Shown here one piece after another: positions 25,464 to 39,242 of a stretch of DNA of 64,000 nucleotides. Source of the DNA: Pseudorhodoferax sp032153935 (GTDB lineage: Bacteria > Pseudomonadota > Gammaproteobacteria > Burkholderiales > Burkholderiaceae_C); contig NZ_CAXUQL020000001.1 of NCBI RefSeq assembly GCF_964253035.1, positions 2,604,001 through 2,668,000 of the forward strand, in the 5' to 3' direction. Below the pieces are notes generated by a model. The model worked only from the letters and a program-made list of their open reading frames with translations, did not search any database and was not told the origin of the DNA. Both the position numbers and the translations under genes were made by a program. The first letter of the stretch is position 1. Every line of letters begins with the position of its first letter.

Positions 25464-26630
25464 ATGCAAGGCGTGCTGGCTCCCTACGCCTGCGATCCGG
25501 CCGCGAGCCGGGGACGCCGGCATGCCGAGGTGCCGGCGCCCACGCGGACCGAATACCAACGCGACCGCGACCGCATCGTGCATTCCACCGCGTTTCGCCG
25601 TCTGGTCTACAAGACCCAGGTGTTCCTGAACCACGAGGGCGACCTGTTCCGCACGCGGCTCACGCATTCGCTGGAGGTGGCGCAACTGGGCCGCTCGGTT
25701 GCGCGCTCGCTGCGACTCAACGAAGACCTGGTGGAGGCCATCGCGCTCGCGCACGACCTGGGCCACACGCCCTTCGGCCACGCCGGGCAGGATGCGCTGA
25801 ACGCCTGCATGGAACCGTGGGGCGGCTTCGAGCACAACCTGCAAAGCCTGCGCATGGTGGATCAGCTCGAGGAGCGCTATCCGCGCTACGACGGACTGAA
25901 CCTCTCGTTCGAGACGCGCGAGGGCATCCTCAAGCACTGTTCTCGCGCCAATGCCGAGCGGCTGGAGGCCGAGTGCCCGGGCGACGTGGGCCTGCGCTTC
26001 CTGGAGCGCACCCAGCCCAGCCTGGAGGCGCAGCTGTGCAACCTGGCCGACGAGATCGCCTACAACGCGCACGACATCGACGACGGCGTGCGCTCGGGCC
26101 TGCTGGTCATGGCGCAACTCGAAGAGGTGCCGCTGTTCGACGACCACCGCCGTGCCACGCTGCGCGAGCATCCAGAGCTGGCCGGCCGCCGGCTGCTGTA
26201 CGAGAGCATCCGCCGCATGCTGAGCGCCCAGGTCTACGACGTGATCGATGCGAGCAGCGCGGCGCTGGCGCGCGCGCAGCCCGGCAGTGCCGATGCGGCA
26301 CGCCGCTGCGTCCCGCTGATCGGCTTCGGCGAGGCCATGCGCGATGCTTCACAGCAGCTCAAGCGCTTCCTGATGCGCAACCTGTACCGGCATGCGCAGG
26401 TGGTCGAGGTCACGGGCCGGGCCAAGGCCGTGGTGCAGGAGCTGTTCGCGGCCTACCAGCAGGCACCGGCCGAGATGGCGGGCGGCTTCGCCGAGCGCGC
26501 GGCCTCTCGCTTCGCTGCCGTGGGCATGGAGGGACAGGCCCGCGTCGTGGCCGACTACATCGCCGGCATGACCGACCGTTTCGCCGCGCGCGAGCATGAG
26601 CGGCTGACCGGCCAGCGCCTGCTCGGATGA
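25464..26630 (+). CDS. dgt: dGTPase-like HD-domain phosphohydrolase (Dgt family)
   Basis: Metal-dependent deoxynucleoside triphosphate triphosphohydrolase of the Dgt/SAMHD1-like family, 388 residues, splitting dNTPs into deoxynucleoside and triphosphate. HD-domain metal ligands are visible in RLTHSLEVAQLGR, in IALAHDLGHTPFGHAGQDAL and in NLADEIAYNAHDIDDG. This is the shorter type, close to deoxyguanosinetriphosphate triphosphohydrolase-like proteins, rather than the 505-residue E. coli enzyme. It starts 5 bases after aroB and overlaps the next gene by ATGA, so it belongs to the same transcription unit. Confidence 0.93.
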   Translation: MQGVLAPYACDPAASRGRRHAEVPAPTRTEYQRDRDRIVHSTAFRRLVYKTQVFLNHEGDLFRTRLTHSLEVAQLGRSVARSLRLNEDLVEAIALAHDLGHTPFGHAGQDALNACMEPWGGFEHNLQSLRMVDQLEERYPRYDGLNLSFETREGILKHCSRANAERLEAECPGDVGLRFLERTQPSLEAQLCNLADEIAYNAHDIDDGVRSGLLVMAQLEEVPLFDDHRRATLREHPELAGRRLLYESIRRMLSAQVYDVIDASSAALARAQPGSADAARRCVPLIGFGEAMRDASQQLKRFLMRNLYRHAQVVEVTGRAKAVVQELFAAYQQAPAEMAGGFAERAASRFAAVGMEGQARVVADYIAGMTDRFAAREHERLTGQRLLG

Positions 26631-27196
26631 GTGCCATGCCTTCTGAAGACCTCGTCCGCGCCGACACGCAGCGCTGGCTGGAACGCGCCGTGATCGGCCT
26701 GAACCTGTGCCCTTTCGCCAAGGGTGTCGTGGCCAAGGGGCAGCTGCATGTGGCCGTCAGCGACGCGCGCGGCGACGATGCCGTGGAGGCCGTGCTGCGC
26801 GACGAAATCCAGGCGCTGCTGGCGCTGGACGCCGAGGTTCGCGACACCACGCTGCTGGTGCTGCCGCGCGCGCTGCACGACTTCCTGGACTTCAACGACT
26901 TCCTGGACCGCGCCGATGCCGTGCTCGACGAACTCGACGCCGTCGGCGAGCTGCAGATCGCGAGCTTCCATCCCGGCTACCAGTTCGCCGGCACCGATCC
27001 CGACGACGTGACCAACTGCAGCAACCGCGCGCCGTACCCCATGCTGCACCTGCTGCGCGAGGACAGCGTGGAACGTGCCGTCGCGGCCTTTCCCGATGCT
27101 GCCGAGATCTTCGAACGCAACATGGCCACGCTGGAGAAGCTCGGCGCGGATGGCTGGGCCGCGCTCGGCGTCGGCGCCACCAAGGAATCCCCATGA
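26627..27196 (+). CDS. DUF1415 family protein
   Basis: Conserved proteobacterial protein of 189 residues with no assigned biochemical function. The family pattern is clear: an N-terminal RWLERAVIGLNLCPFAKGVV, the acidic middle HDFLDFNDFLDRAD, and the strongly conserved SFHPGYQFAGTDPDDVTN followed by NRAPYPMLHLLREDSV. No signal peptide or membrane segment, so cytoplasmic. Start and stop overlap dgt and the following methyltransferase gene by ATGA, so all three are probably translated together. Confidence 0.88.
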   Translation: MSAMPSEDLVRADTQRWLERAVIGLNLCPFAKGVVAKGQLHVAVSDARGDDAVEAVLRDEIQALLALDAEVRDTTLLVLPRALHDFLDFNDFLDRADAVLDELDAVGELQIASFHPGYQFAGTDPDDVTNCSNRAPYPMLHLLREDSVERAVAAFPDAAEIFERNMATLEKLGADGWAALGVGATKESP

Positions 27197-28059
27197 AACG
27201 CCAAGCCAAGGTTCCGGTGGATCCGGCCGCGGCCCTGGCCGCCGAGCTGCGGCCCGGCCAGTCCATCGAGTTGCTCAAGGAGCTGCACATCCTCACGCGC
27301 GAGGGCAAGCTCAACCAGGACTCGCGCCGCAAGCTCAAGCAGGTCTACCACCTCGTGCAGTTCATCGAGCGCGAGATGCGCGAAGGCTTCGCGCCCGACG
27401 CAGCCGTCACGTTGGCCGACCATGGCGCAGGCAAGTCCTATCTGGGCTTCATGCTCTACGACCTGGTGTTCGCGCAGCGGCCCGGCCATGTCTACGGCGT
27501 CGAGACGCGTGCCGAACTGGTCGACAAATCGCGCGTGTTGGCCGAGCGGCTGGGTTTCGGCCGCATGTCCTTCCTGAACCTCAGCGTGGCCGAGGCGGGC
27601 GAATCCAAGCAGCTGCCGCCGCGCATCGACATCGTCACGGCCCTGCATGCCTGCGACACCGCCACCGACGACGCCATCCGCTTCGGCCTGCAGAAGGATG
27701 CCGCCAGCATGGTGCTGGTGCCCTGCTGCCAGGCCGAGGTGGCGGCCAGCCTGCGCCAGCACAAGGCGCTGGCGCTGGCGCGCACGCCGCTGGCCGAGCT
27801 CTGGCGCCATCCGCTGCACACGCGCGAGATCGGCAGCCAGCTGACCAACGTACTGCGCTGCCTGTACCTGGAGGCCTGCGGCTACCAGGTCACGGTGACC
27901 GAGCTCGTGGGCTGGGAACACAGCCTCAAGAACGAACTCATCGTGGCGCGCAAGACCGGTCGCGGCAAGCGCAGCGCGGCCGAGCGGCTGGGCCAGCTGC
28001 TCGACGAATTCGGCCTGCAAGCGCTGCGCGAGACCCGCTTCGACCTGCTGCCGGCCTGA
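27193..28059 (+). CDS. SAM-dependent methyltransferase-like protein
   Basis: Probable class I methyltransferase, 288 residues, cytoplasmic. The nucleotide-binding motif I is VTLADHGAGKSYLGFMLYDL, followed by an acidic loop (YGVETRAELVDKS), motif-IV-like VTALHACDTATDDAI and the conserved cysteine pair in VLVPCCQAEV. The VPCC motif groups it with the METTL25/Methyltransf_32-like proteins, whose substrate may be RNA or ribosome, but this is a family inference. The ATG overlaps the stop of the DUF1415 gene. Confidence 0.82.
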   Translation: MKRQAKVPVDPAAALAAELRPGQSIELLKELHILTREGKLNQDSRRKLKQVYHLVQFIEREMREGFAPDAAVTLADHGAGKSYLGFMLYDLVFAQRPGHVYGVETRAELVDKSRVLAERLGFGRMSFLNLSVAEAGESKQLPPRIDIVTALHACDTATDDAIRFGLQKDAASMVLVPCCQAEVAASLRQHKALALARTPLAELWRHPLHTREIGSQLTNVLRCLYLEACGYQVTVTELVGWEHSLKNELIVARKTGRGKRSAAERLGQLLDEFGLQALRETRFDLLPA

Positions 28060-28065
28060 AGAGAC

Positions 28066-28755
28066 ATGGCGCGCCTGCCCCGCCTGTCCCTGGCCGGCCA
28101 GGTGCACCACGTGCTGCAACGCGGCAACAACCGCCAGCCCATCTTCACGACCGCCGAGGAACACGCGGCCATGCTGCAGCTGCTGGCGCAGGAGTGCCGT
28201 AGCGCGGGCGTGGCGCTGCACGCCTACGTGCTGATGCCCAACCACTTCCACCTGCTGTTGACGCCGCCGCAGGAGGGCGCGCTCTCGCACGTCCTGCAGG
28301 CCGTGGGGCGCACCTACGTGCGCCGCTTCAACCTGGCCCATGGCCGCAGCGGCACGCTGTGGGAGGGGCGCTACCGTTCCACGGTCCTGCAACCCGAGCT
28401 GTACCTGCTGCCCTGCATGGCCTACTTCGATCTGAACCCCGTGCGCGCCTCGCTGGTGCAGGCGGCCAAGGACTATCCCTGGTCCAGCCATGGCCACTAC
28501 GCGGGACTGCGCAACGATGGCTGGCTCACGCCGCCGCCCGCCTACTGGGCGCTGGACAACACACCGTTCGCGCGCGAGGCCGCATACGCCAGCATGGTGC
28601 ATGAAGGCGTCACATCGGCGCAGCAGGATGCACTGACACGCTCCGTTCTGGGGGGCTGGGCACTGGGCGACGAGGGGTTCGTGGCGCGTTTGCAGCAATC
28701 CGCGCCGCGCCGGCTCACGCGCAGCCAGCCGGGCCGCCCGCGCAAGACCTCCTGA
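28066..28755 (+). CDS. REP-associated tyrosine transposase (Y1/HUH, RAYT-type)
   Basis: Transposase of the IS200-like Y1 superfamily, 229 residues, that nicks single-stranded DNA using an HUH site and a catalytic tyrosine. The HUH motif is NHFHLLLTPP (H-F-H), the preceding helix is typical (HHVLQRGNNRQPIF), and the RAYT-type region GTLWEGRYRSTVLQ and YFDLNPVRASLV is present. The candidate nucleophile lies in YLLPCMAYFDLNP or nearby. It is intact and sits 6 bases after the methyltransferase gene, so it may be read through from that operon. The 3' flank holds a short hairpin (28848-28861) that could be a target or end sequence. Confidence 0.9.
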   Translation: MARLPRLSLAGQVHHVLQRGNNRQPIFTTAEEHAAMLQLLAQECRSAGVALHAYVLMPNHFHLLLTPPQEGALSHVLQAVGRTYVRRFNLAHGRSGTLWEGRYRSTVLQPELYLLPCMAYFDLNPVRASLVQAAKDYPWSSHGHYAGLRNDGWLTPPPAYWALDNTPFAREAAYASMVHEGVTSAQQDALTRSVLGGWALGDEGFVARLQQSAPRRLTRSQPGRPRKTS

Positions 28756-28847
28756 GCATCGGCCGTCGCCGTGTACACAAGGGCGGTGATCGGCCTGGAT
28801 TTGATGTGTCCCTAGATATTTTCTGATGAAAAAACTCGGGATTTAAA

Positions 28848-28868
28848 AGGGATCTGACCCTATTTTTT
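28848..28868 (+). repeat. Short hairpin plus T-run 3' of the RAYT gene
   Basis: AGGG and CCCT (28848-28851 and 28858-28861) flank a six-base loop (ATCTGA), followed by ATTTTTT. Comparable GATCTGACCC-type words are often found near Y1 transposases (recollection, not checked here), so it may mark the element end; it could also act as a weak terminator before gltB. Confidence 0.4.
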
Positions 28869-28872
28869 CTGC

Positions 28873-28901
28873 TTGGCATCCTTGTTGCAACGCACTATGC
28901 T
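28873..28901 (+). promoter_or_regulatory. Putative sigma70 promoter for gltB
   Basis: TTGGCA (28873-28878) and TATGCT (28896-28901) are separated by exactly 17 bases. This would start transcription near 28908, about 37 bases before the gltB start codon. Confidence 0.55.
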
Positions 28902-28944
28902 CCGCTTCCCCCGCGATTGAGTGAAAACCCGAAGGAGTGCGTCG

Positions 28945-33684
<4,740 letters not shown>

Positions 33685-33713
33685 ACGCAGCCAGAACAAC
33701 GAGGAAGAACACG

Positions 33714-35180
<1,467 letters not shown>

Positions 35181-35240
35181 TGCGCCTTAGGGGAATAGCC
35201 GCGTATACGATCGCCCGCGCGGCATCCCTTATCATCGTCC

Positions 35241-35270
35241 AAGGCCGGAGCTCTCCGGCCTTCTTGTTTT
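35241..35270 (+). terminator. Intrinsic terminator-like hairpin after gltD
   Basis: AAGGCCGGAG (35241-35250) and CTCCGGCCTT (35253-35262) form a perfect 10-base stem with a CT loop, followed by CTTGTTTT. The T-run ends one base before the mlaF start codon at 35272, so no separate ribosome-binding site fits between the hairpin and mlaF. Confidence 0.65.
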
Positions 35271-35271
35271 G

Positions 35272-36117
35272 ATGGACGCTATCCCCGCCCCTGCCGCACC
35301 CCTGGTTGAACTCAAGGACCTCTCGTTTTCATACGGAGAGCGTCCGATCCTGGATGGCGTTTCGCTGACCATTCCGCGCGGCAAGGTCACAGCGCTGATG
35401 GGTGCCTCGGGCGGTGGCAAGACCACCGTGCTGCGCCTGATCGGCGGGCAGATCCGCGGGCAGAAGGGCCAGACGCTGTTCGATGGCCAGGATGTGGCGG
35501 CGCTGGACCCCACCGGCCTGTACGCGATCCGCCGCCGCATGGGCATGCTGTTCCAATTCGGCGCGCTGTTCACCGACCTCGATGTGTTCGAGAACGTGGC
35601 CTTCCCGCTGCGCGAGCACACCGACCTGTCCGACGCTCTGGTGCGCGACATCGTGCTCATGAAGCTCAATGCCGTGGGCCTGCGTGGCGCGCGCGATCTG
35701 ATGCCCAGCGAAGTCTCGGGCGGCATGGCGCGCCGCGTGGCGCTGGCGCGCGCCATCGTGCTCGACCCCGAGCTCGTGATGTACGACGAACCCTTCGCCG
35801 GCCTGGATCCGATCTCGCTGGGCACGGCGGCCAAGCTGATCCGCCAGCTCAACGACGCCATGGGCCTGACCAGCATCGTCGTCTCGCACGACCTGGACGA
35901 GACCTTCGCGATCGCCGACCAGGTCATCGTGCTGGCCAACGGCCGGATCGCTGCGCAGGGCACGCCGGCCGAAGTGCGCGCCAGCACCGATCCGCTGGTG
36001 CACCAGTTCGTCAACGCCGAGGCCGAAGGCCCCGTGCAGTTCCATTACCCCGGCCCGAACATCGACCAGGACTTCGGTCCCACGCATGGGCCTTCCGTGG
36101 CGGTGCGCAAGAAATGA
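35272..36117 (+). CDS. mlaF: Phospholipid ABC transporter ATP-binding protein MlaF
   Basis: ATPase of the Mla system that maintains lipid asymmetry of the outer membrane, 281 residues. Walker A GASGGGKTTVLR, Q-loop LFQFGALFTDLDV, signature VSGGMARRVALARA and Walker B VMYDEPFAGLDP are clear; the MlaF-type C-terminal tail follows the H-loop (VVSHDLDET). ATG 35272 immediately follows a terminator hairpin and lacks a visible Shine-Dalgarno sequence; a TTG three bases upstream is the only alternative. The stop overlaps mlaE by ATGA. First gene of the mlaFEDACB cluster. Confidence 0.95.
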   Translation: MDAIPAPAAPLVELKDLSFSYGERPILDGVSLTIPRGKVTALMGASGGGKTTVLRLIGGQIRGQKGQTLFDGQDVAALDPTGLYAIRRRMGMLFQFGALFTDLDVFENVAFPLREHTDLSDALVRDIVLMKLNAVGLRGARDLMPSEVSGGMARRVALARAIVLDPELVMYDEPFAGLDPISLGTAAKLIRQLNDAMGLTSIVVSHDLDETFAIADQVIVLANGRIAAQGTPAEVRASTDPLVHQFVNAEAEGPVQFHYPGPNIDQDFGPTHGPSVAVRKK

Positions 36118-36896
36118 GCTGGTACAAGCCCGCCGACATCGGCTTCGCCGCGCGCACCGCCCTGGCCGACCTCGGCGAGGCCGCGCGCCTGTTCGTGCGC
36201 CTGCTGGGCCTGGGTGGTGCCAGCCTGCGCCGCTTCGGCCTGGTGCGCGACCAGATCCACTTCCTGGGCAACTACTCGCTGGCCATCATCATGGTCTCGG
36301 GCCTGTTCGTGGGCTTCGTGCTGAGCCTGCAGGGTTACTACACCTTGCAGCGCTACGGTTCTTCCGAGGCGCTGGGCCTGCTGGTGGCGCTGAGCCTGGT
36401 GCGCGAACTGGGGCCGGTGATCACGGCGCTGCTGTTCGCAGGCCGCGCTGGCACCTCGCTGACGGCCGGCATCGGCCTCATGAAGGCCGGCGAGCAGCTC
36501 ACCGCCATGGAGATGATGGCCGTGGACCCGGTCAGCCGCGTCCTGGCGCCGCGCTTCTGGGGCGGCGTCATCGCCATGCCCCTGCTGGCCGCGCTGTTCT
36601 CGGCCGTCGGCATCATCGGCGGCTGGCTGGTCGGCGTGGTCATGATCGGCGTGGATGCGGGCGCCTTCTGGAGCCAGATGCAGGGCGGCGTGGACTGGCT
36701 GGCCGACGTCGGCAACGGCGTGCTCAAGAGCATCGTGTTCGGTTTCACGGTCACCTTCGTCGCGCTGCTGCAGGGCTGGCGCGCCCAGCCCACGCCCGAG
36801 GGCGTGTCGCGTGCCACCACGCGCACCGTCGTCGTGTCCTCGCTGGCCGTGCTGGCGCTGGACTTCGTGCTGACGGCCGTGATGTTCAATATTTAA
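36114..36896 (+). CDS. mlaE: Phospholipid ABC transporter permease MlaE
   Basis: Inner-membrane permease of the Mla complex, 260 residues, with about six hydrophobic segments and the MlaE-family motif SLVRELGPVITALLFAGRAGTS, then TAGIGLMKAGEQLTAMEMM. The C-terminal segment ends VLALDFVLTAVMFNI. It works with MlaF (ATPase), MlaD (MCE ring) and MlaB (STAS). ATG overlaps the mlaF stop. Confidence 0.96.
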   Translation: MSWYKPADIGFAARTALADLGEAARLFVRLLGLGGASLRRFGLVRDQIHFLGNYSLAIIMVSGLFVGFVLSLQGYYTLQRYGSSEALGLLVALSLVRELGPVITALLFAGRAGTSLTAGIGLMKAGEQLTAMEMMAVDPVSRVLAPRFWGGVIAMPLLAALFSAVGIIGGWLVGVVMIGVDAGAFWSQMQGGVDWLADVGNGVLKSIVFGFTVTFVALLQGWRAQPTPEGVSRATTRTVVVSSLAVLALDFVLTAVMFNI

Positions 36897-36926
36897 GGGC
36901 CCGCGAGCCGGGTAAGAGGGAAGGCG

Positions 36927-37409
36927 ATGCAACGTTCCAAGACGGATGTGTGGGTGGGGTTGTTCGTGCTGCTGGGCGCGGCTGCCATCCTGTTTCTCGC
37001 GCTGCGCGCGGCCAACCTGACCAGTCTGAACTTGTCGTCCACCTACCAGATCGCCGCCAAGTTCGACAACATCGGTGGCTTGAAGCCCAAGGCGGCGGTC
37101 AAGAGCGCGGGCGTGGTCGTGGGCCGCGTGGAAACCATCGAATTTGATGACAAGAGTTTCCAGGCGCGTGTGACGCTGGCGATGCAGAGTCGCTACACTT
37201 TTCCCAAGGACAGTTCGCTCAAGATCCTGACCAGCGGCCTGCTCGGCGAGCAGTACATCGGCATCGAGGCCGGTGCCGACGACAAGAACCTCTCCGCAGG
37301 CGATACCGTGACCACCACGCAATCGGCTGTGGTGCTGGAGAATCTGATCGGCCAGTTCCTCTACAACAAGGCAGCAGACACGCCCGCGGCGCCTGCGCCA
37401 AAAAAATAA
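36927..37409 (+). CDS. mlaD: Phospholipid-binding MCE protein MlaD
   Basis: Membrane-anchored periplasmic MCE protein that forms a hexameric lipid-binding ring on MlaE, 160 residues. One N-terminal membrane helix (about residues 8-26, VGLFVLLGAAAILFLALRA) is followed by a single MCE domain with YQIAAKFDNIGGLKPKAAVK, GVVVGRVETIEFD and LTSGLLGEQYIGIEAG. AGGGAAGG just upstream serves as ribosome-binding site. Confidence 0.95.
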   Translation: MQRSKTDVWVGLFVLLGAAAILFLALRAANLTSLNLSSTYQIAAKFDNIGGLKPKAAVKSAGVVVGRVETIEFDDKSFQARVTLAMQSRYTFPKDSSLKILTSGLLGEQYIGIEAGADDKNLSAGDTVTTTQSAVVLENLIGQFLYNKAADTPAAPAPKK

Positions 37410-37421
37410 GGGTACCCCGCC

Positions 37422-38159
37422 ATGAAGTTCTCTTTCGTCCGAACCCGTGCTGCCATTGCCGGCGTGCTGGTGCTGGCCTTGCTTGGCGGCTGCGCCACCG
37501 GCCCGAACGCCGACCCGCGCGATCCGCTGGAGCCGTTCAACCGCGGCGTCTACAGCTTCAACGAAGGCGTGGACCGGGCCGTGCTCAAGCCCGTGGCCCA
37601 GGTCTACAACGACACGCTGCCCAGCCCGGTGCGCACCGGCGTGCGCAACTTCTTCAACAACCTGGCCGACGCCTGGACCGCCGTGAACGCGCTGCTGCAA
37701 CTGCGCGGCCAGGCGGCGGTCGAGAGCCTGTTCCGCTTCCAGGTCAACACCGTGTTCGGCCTGGGCGGCCTGATCGACATCGCCAGCGACGCCGACATCC
37801 CGCGCCACCGCGAGGACTTCGGCAAGACCCTGGGCCGTTGGGGCGTGCCGACCGGTCCCTATCTGGTGCTGCCGCTGCTGGGCCCGTCGACCATCCGCGA
37901 CACCGCTGCGCTGCCGGTGGATACCTGGGGCAACCCGGTCTCGCACCTGGACGACCATGGCGCGCGCTATGGCCTGTACGGCCTGCGCATCATCGACACG
38001 CGCGCGCAACTGCTGCGCACCAGCACCGTCCTGGACGAGGCGGCGCTCGACAAGTACAGCTTCACGCGCGACATCTACCTGCAACTGCGTGGTGCCACGG
38101 ACTACGACGGCAATGCCGATGATCCGGATGCGCAGCCGGCGGCGGCGCCGGCAAAGTAG
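37422..38159 (+). CDS. mlaA: Outer-membrane lipoprotein MlaA (VacJ)
   Basis: Outer-membrane lipoprotein that removes mislocalised phospholipids from the outer leaflet and hands them to MlaC, 245 residues. The lipoprotein signal ends in LALLGGC with C24. Family motifs follow: DPLEPFNRGVYSFNEGVDR, VRTGVRNFFNNLADAW, and the cluster GVPTGPYLVLPLLGPSTIRD. In this lineage mlaA lies within the mla operon between mlaD and mlaC, whereas in E. coli it is unlinked. A 12-base gap separates it from mlaD. Confidence 0.96.
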   Translation: MKFSFVRTRAAIAGVLVLALLGGCATGPNADPRDPLEPFNRGVYSFNEGVDRAVLKPVAQVYNDTLPSPVRTGVRNFFNNLADAWTAVNALLQLRGQAAVESLFRFQVNTVFGLGGLIDIASDADIPRHREDFGKTLGRWGVPTGPYLVLPLLGPSTIRDTAALPVDTWGNPVSHLDDHGARYGLYGLRIIDTRAQLLRTSTVLDEAALDKYSFTRDIYLQLRGATDYDGNADDPDAQPAAAPAK

Positions 38160-38273
38160 GCGGCTGCACATTCTGTTGCACCCTGCCTGGCCTCCGCGGA
38201 ACCAGAACGCGGCCGGCGGCTTCCAAAATCCCATGCATACACAGGGGCCGCGTGCCCCGTCGGAGAGAGCGAA

Positions 38274-38918
38274 ATGATGAACCGCAGACAACTGGCCCGC
38301 TGGGCCGGCGTGGCCAGTCTGGTGCTGGCCCAGGGCATATCCAGCCTGGCCCTTGCCGCCGACGAGGCCCCGGACGCCCTGATCACCCGCCTGTCGACCG
38401 ACGTGCTGGCTGCCATCAAGGCCGACAAGTCGATCCAGGCTGGCGATGTCAGCAAGATCGTCACGCTGGTCGACACCAAGATCATGCCCAACGTGAACTT
38501 CCAGCGCATGACGGCTTCGGCGGTCGGCCCGGCCTGGCGCCAGGCCACCGATGCGCAGAAGCAGAAGCTGCAGGACGAGTTCAAGGTGCTGCTGGTGCGC
38601 ACCTACTCCGGCGCGCTGGCCCAGGTCAGCGACCAGGAGATCTCCGTGCGCCCGCTGCGTGCCGCGGCCGAGGACAAGGAGGTCGTGGTGCGCTCCGAAG
38701 TGCGCGGCCGCGGCGATCCGGTGCAGCTGGACTACCGGCTCGAGAAGACGCCAGGCGAGGGTGCCGGCTGGAAGATCTACAACCTCAACGTGATGGGCAT
38801 CTGGCTCGTGGAGACCTACCGCAGCCAGTTCTCGCAGGAGATCAACGCCAAGGGCCTCGATGGCCTGATCGCGGCGCTGGCCCAGCGCAACAAGTCCAAC
38901 GAGAAGAAGAGCGGCTGA
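38274..38918 (+). CDS. mlaC: Periplasmic phospholipid shuttle MlaC
   Basis: Soluble periplasmic lipid carrier between MlaA and the MlaFEDB complex, 214 residues. Signal peptide about 1-29 (ending SSLALAAD), then the MlaC/Ttg2D fold with MPNVNFQRMTASAVGPAWR, VLLVRTYSGALAQ and GWKIYNLNVMGIWLVETYR. GGAGAGAG is a good ribosome-binding site 5 bases before ATG 38274; the next codon is also ATG. The preceding 114 bases after mlaA hold no other gene. The stop overlaps mlaB. Confidence 0.94.
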   Translation: MMNRRQLARWAGVASLVLAQGISSLALAADEAPDALITRLSTDVLAAIKADKSIQAGDVSKIVTLVDTKIMPNVNFQRMTASAVGPAWRQATDAQKQKLQDEFKVLLVRTYSGALAQVSDQEISVRPLRAAAEDKEVVVRSEVRGRGDPVQLDYRLEKTPGEGAGWKIYNLNVMGIWLVETYRSQFSQEINAKGLDGLIAALAQRNKSNEKKSG

Positions 38919-39187
38919 TGCTGGTGTTGCCGGCCGCGCTGACGCATGCCGAGGCCTCGGCCTCGTTGCACATGCTGTTGCAGGGCTTGGCCTCGCAGAC
39001 CGGGCCGGTGCTGGTGGATGCCAGCGCGCTGCGGCGTTTCGACTCGTCGGCGTTGGCCGTGCTGCTGCAGTGCCGGCGCGAGAGCATGAGCCAGGGCCGT
39101 GGCTTCACGGTGCGCGGACTGCCGGAGCGGCTGCGTTCGCTGGCCAGGCTGTACGGTGTGGACCTGCTGCTGCCGGCTGCCGTCTGA
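38918..39187 (+). CDS. mlaB: STAS-domain protein MlaB
   Basis: Small cytoplasmic STAS protein that binds MlaF and stabilises the complex, 89 residues. The STAS core is visible as GPVLVDASALRRFDSSALAVLL, in which the conserved DSS-type serine lies in FDSSALAV, followed by FTVRGLPERLRSLARLYGV. ATG 38918 overlaps the mlaC stop by one base. Last gene of the mla cluster. Confidence 0.92.
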   Translation: MLVLPAALTHAEASASLHMLLQGLASQTGPVLVDASALRRFDSSALAVLLQCRRESMSQGRGFTVRGLPERLRSLARLYGVDLLLPAAV

Positions 39188-39224
39188 GCCTTTCCCGCCG
39201 CCTGCAGCAAAAGCCGGCGGCCTT

Positions 39225-39230
39225 TAGAAT
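39225..39230 (+). promoter_or_regulatory. Putative -10 hexamer before the ABC exporter genes (TAGAAT)
   Basis: TAGAAT lies 13 bases before ATG 39243, directly after a GCCGCC...GGCGGC inverted repeat. If used, the mRNA would be nearly leaderless. No clear -35 hexamer is present. Confidence 0.3.
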
Positions 39231-39242
39231 GCCGGGTTGCCC

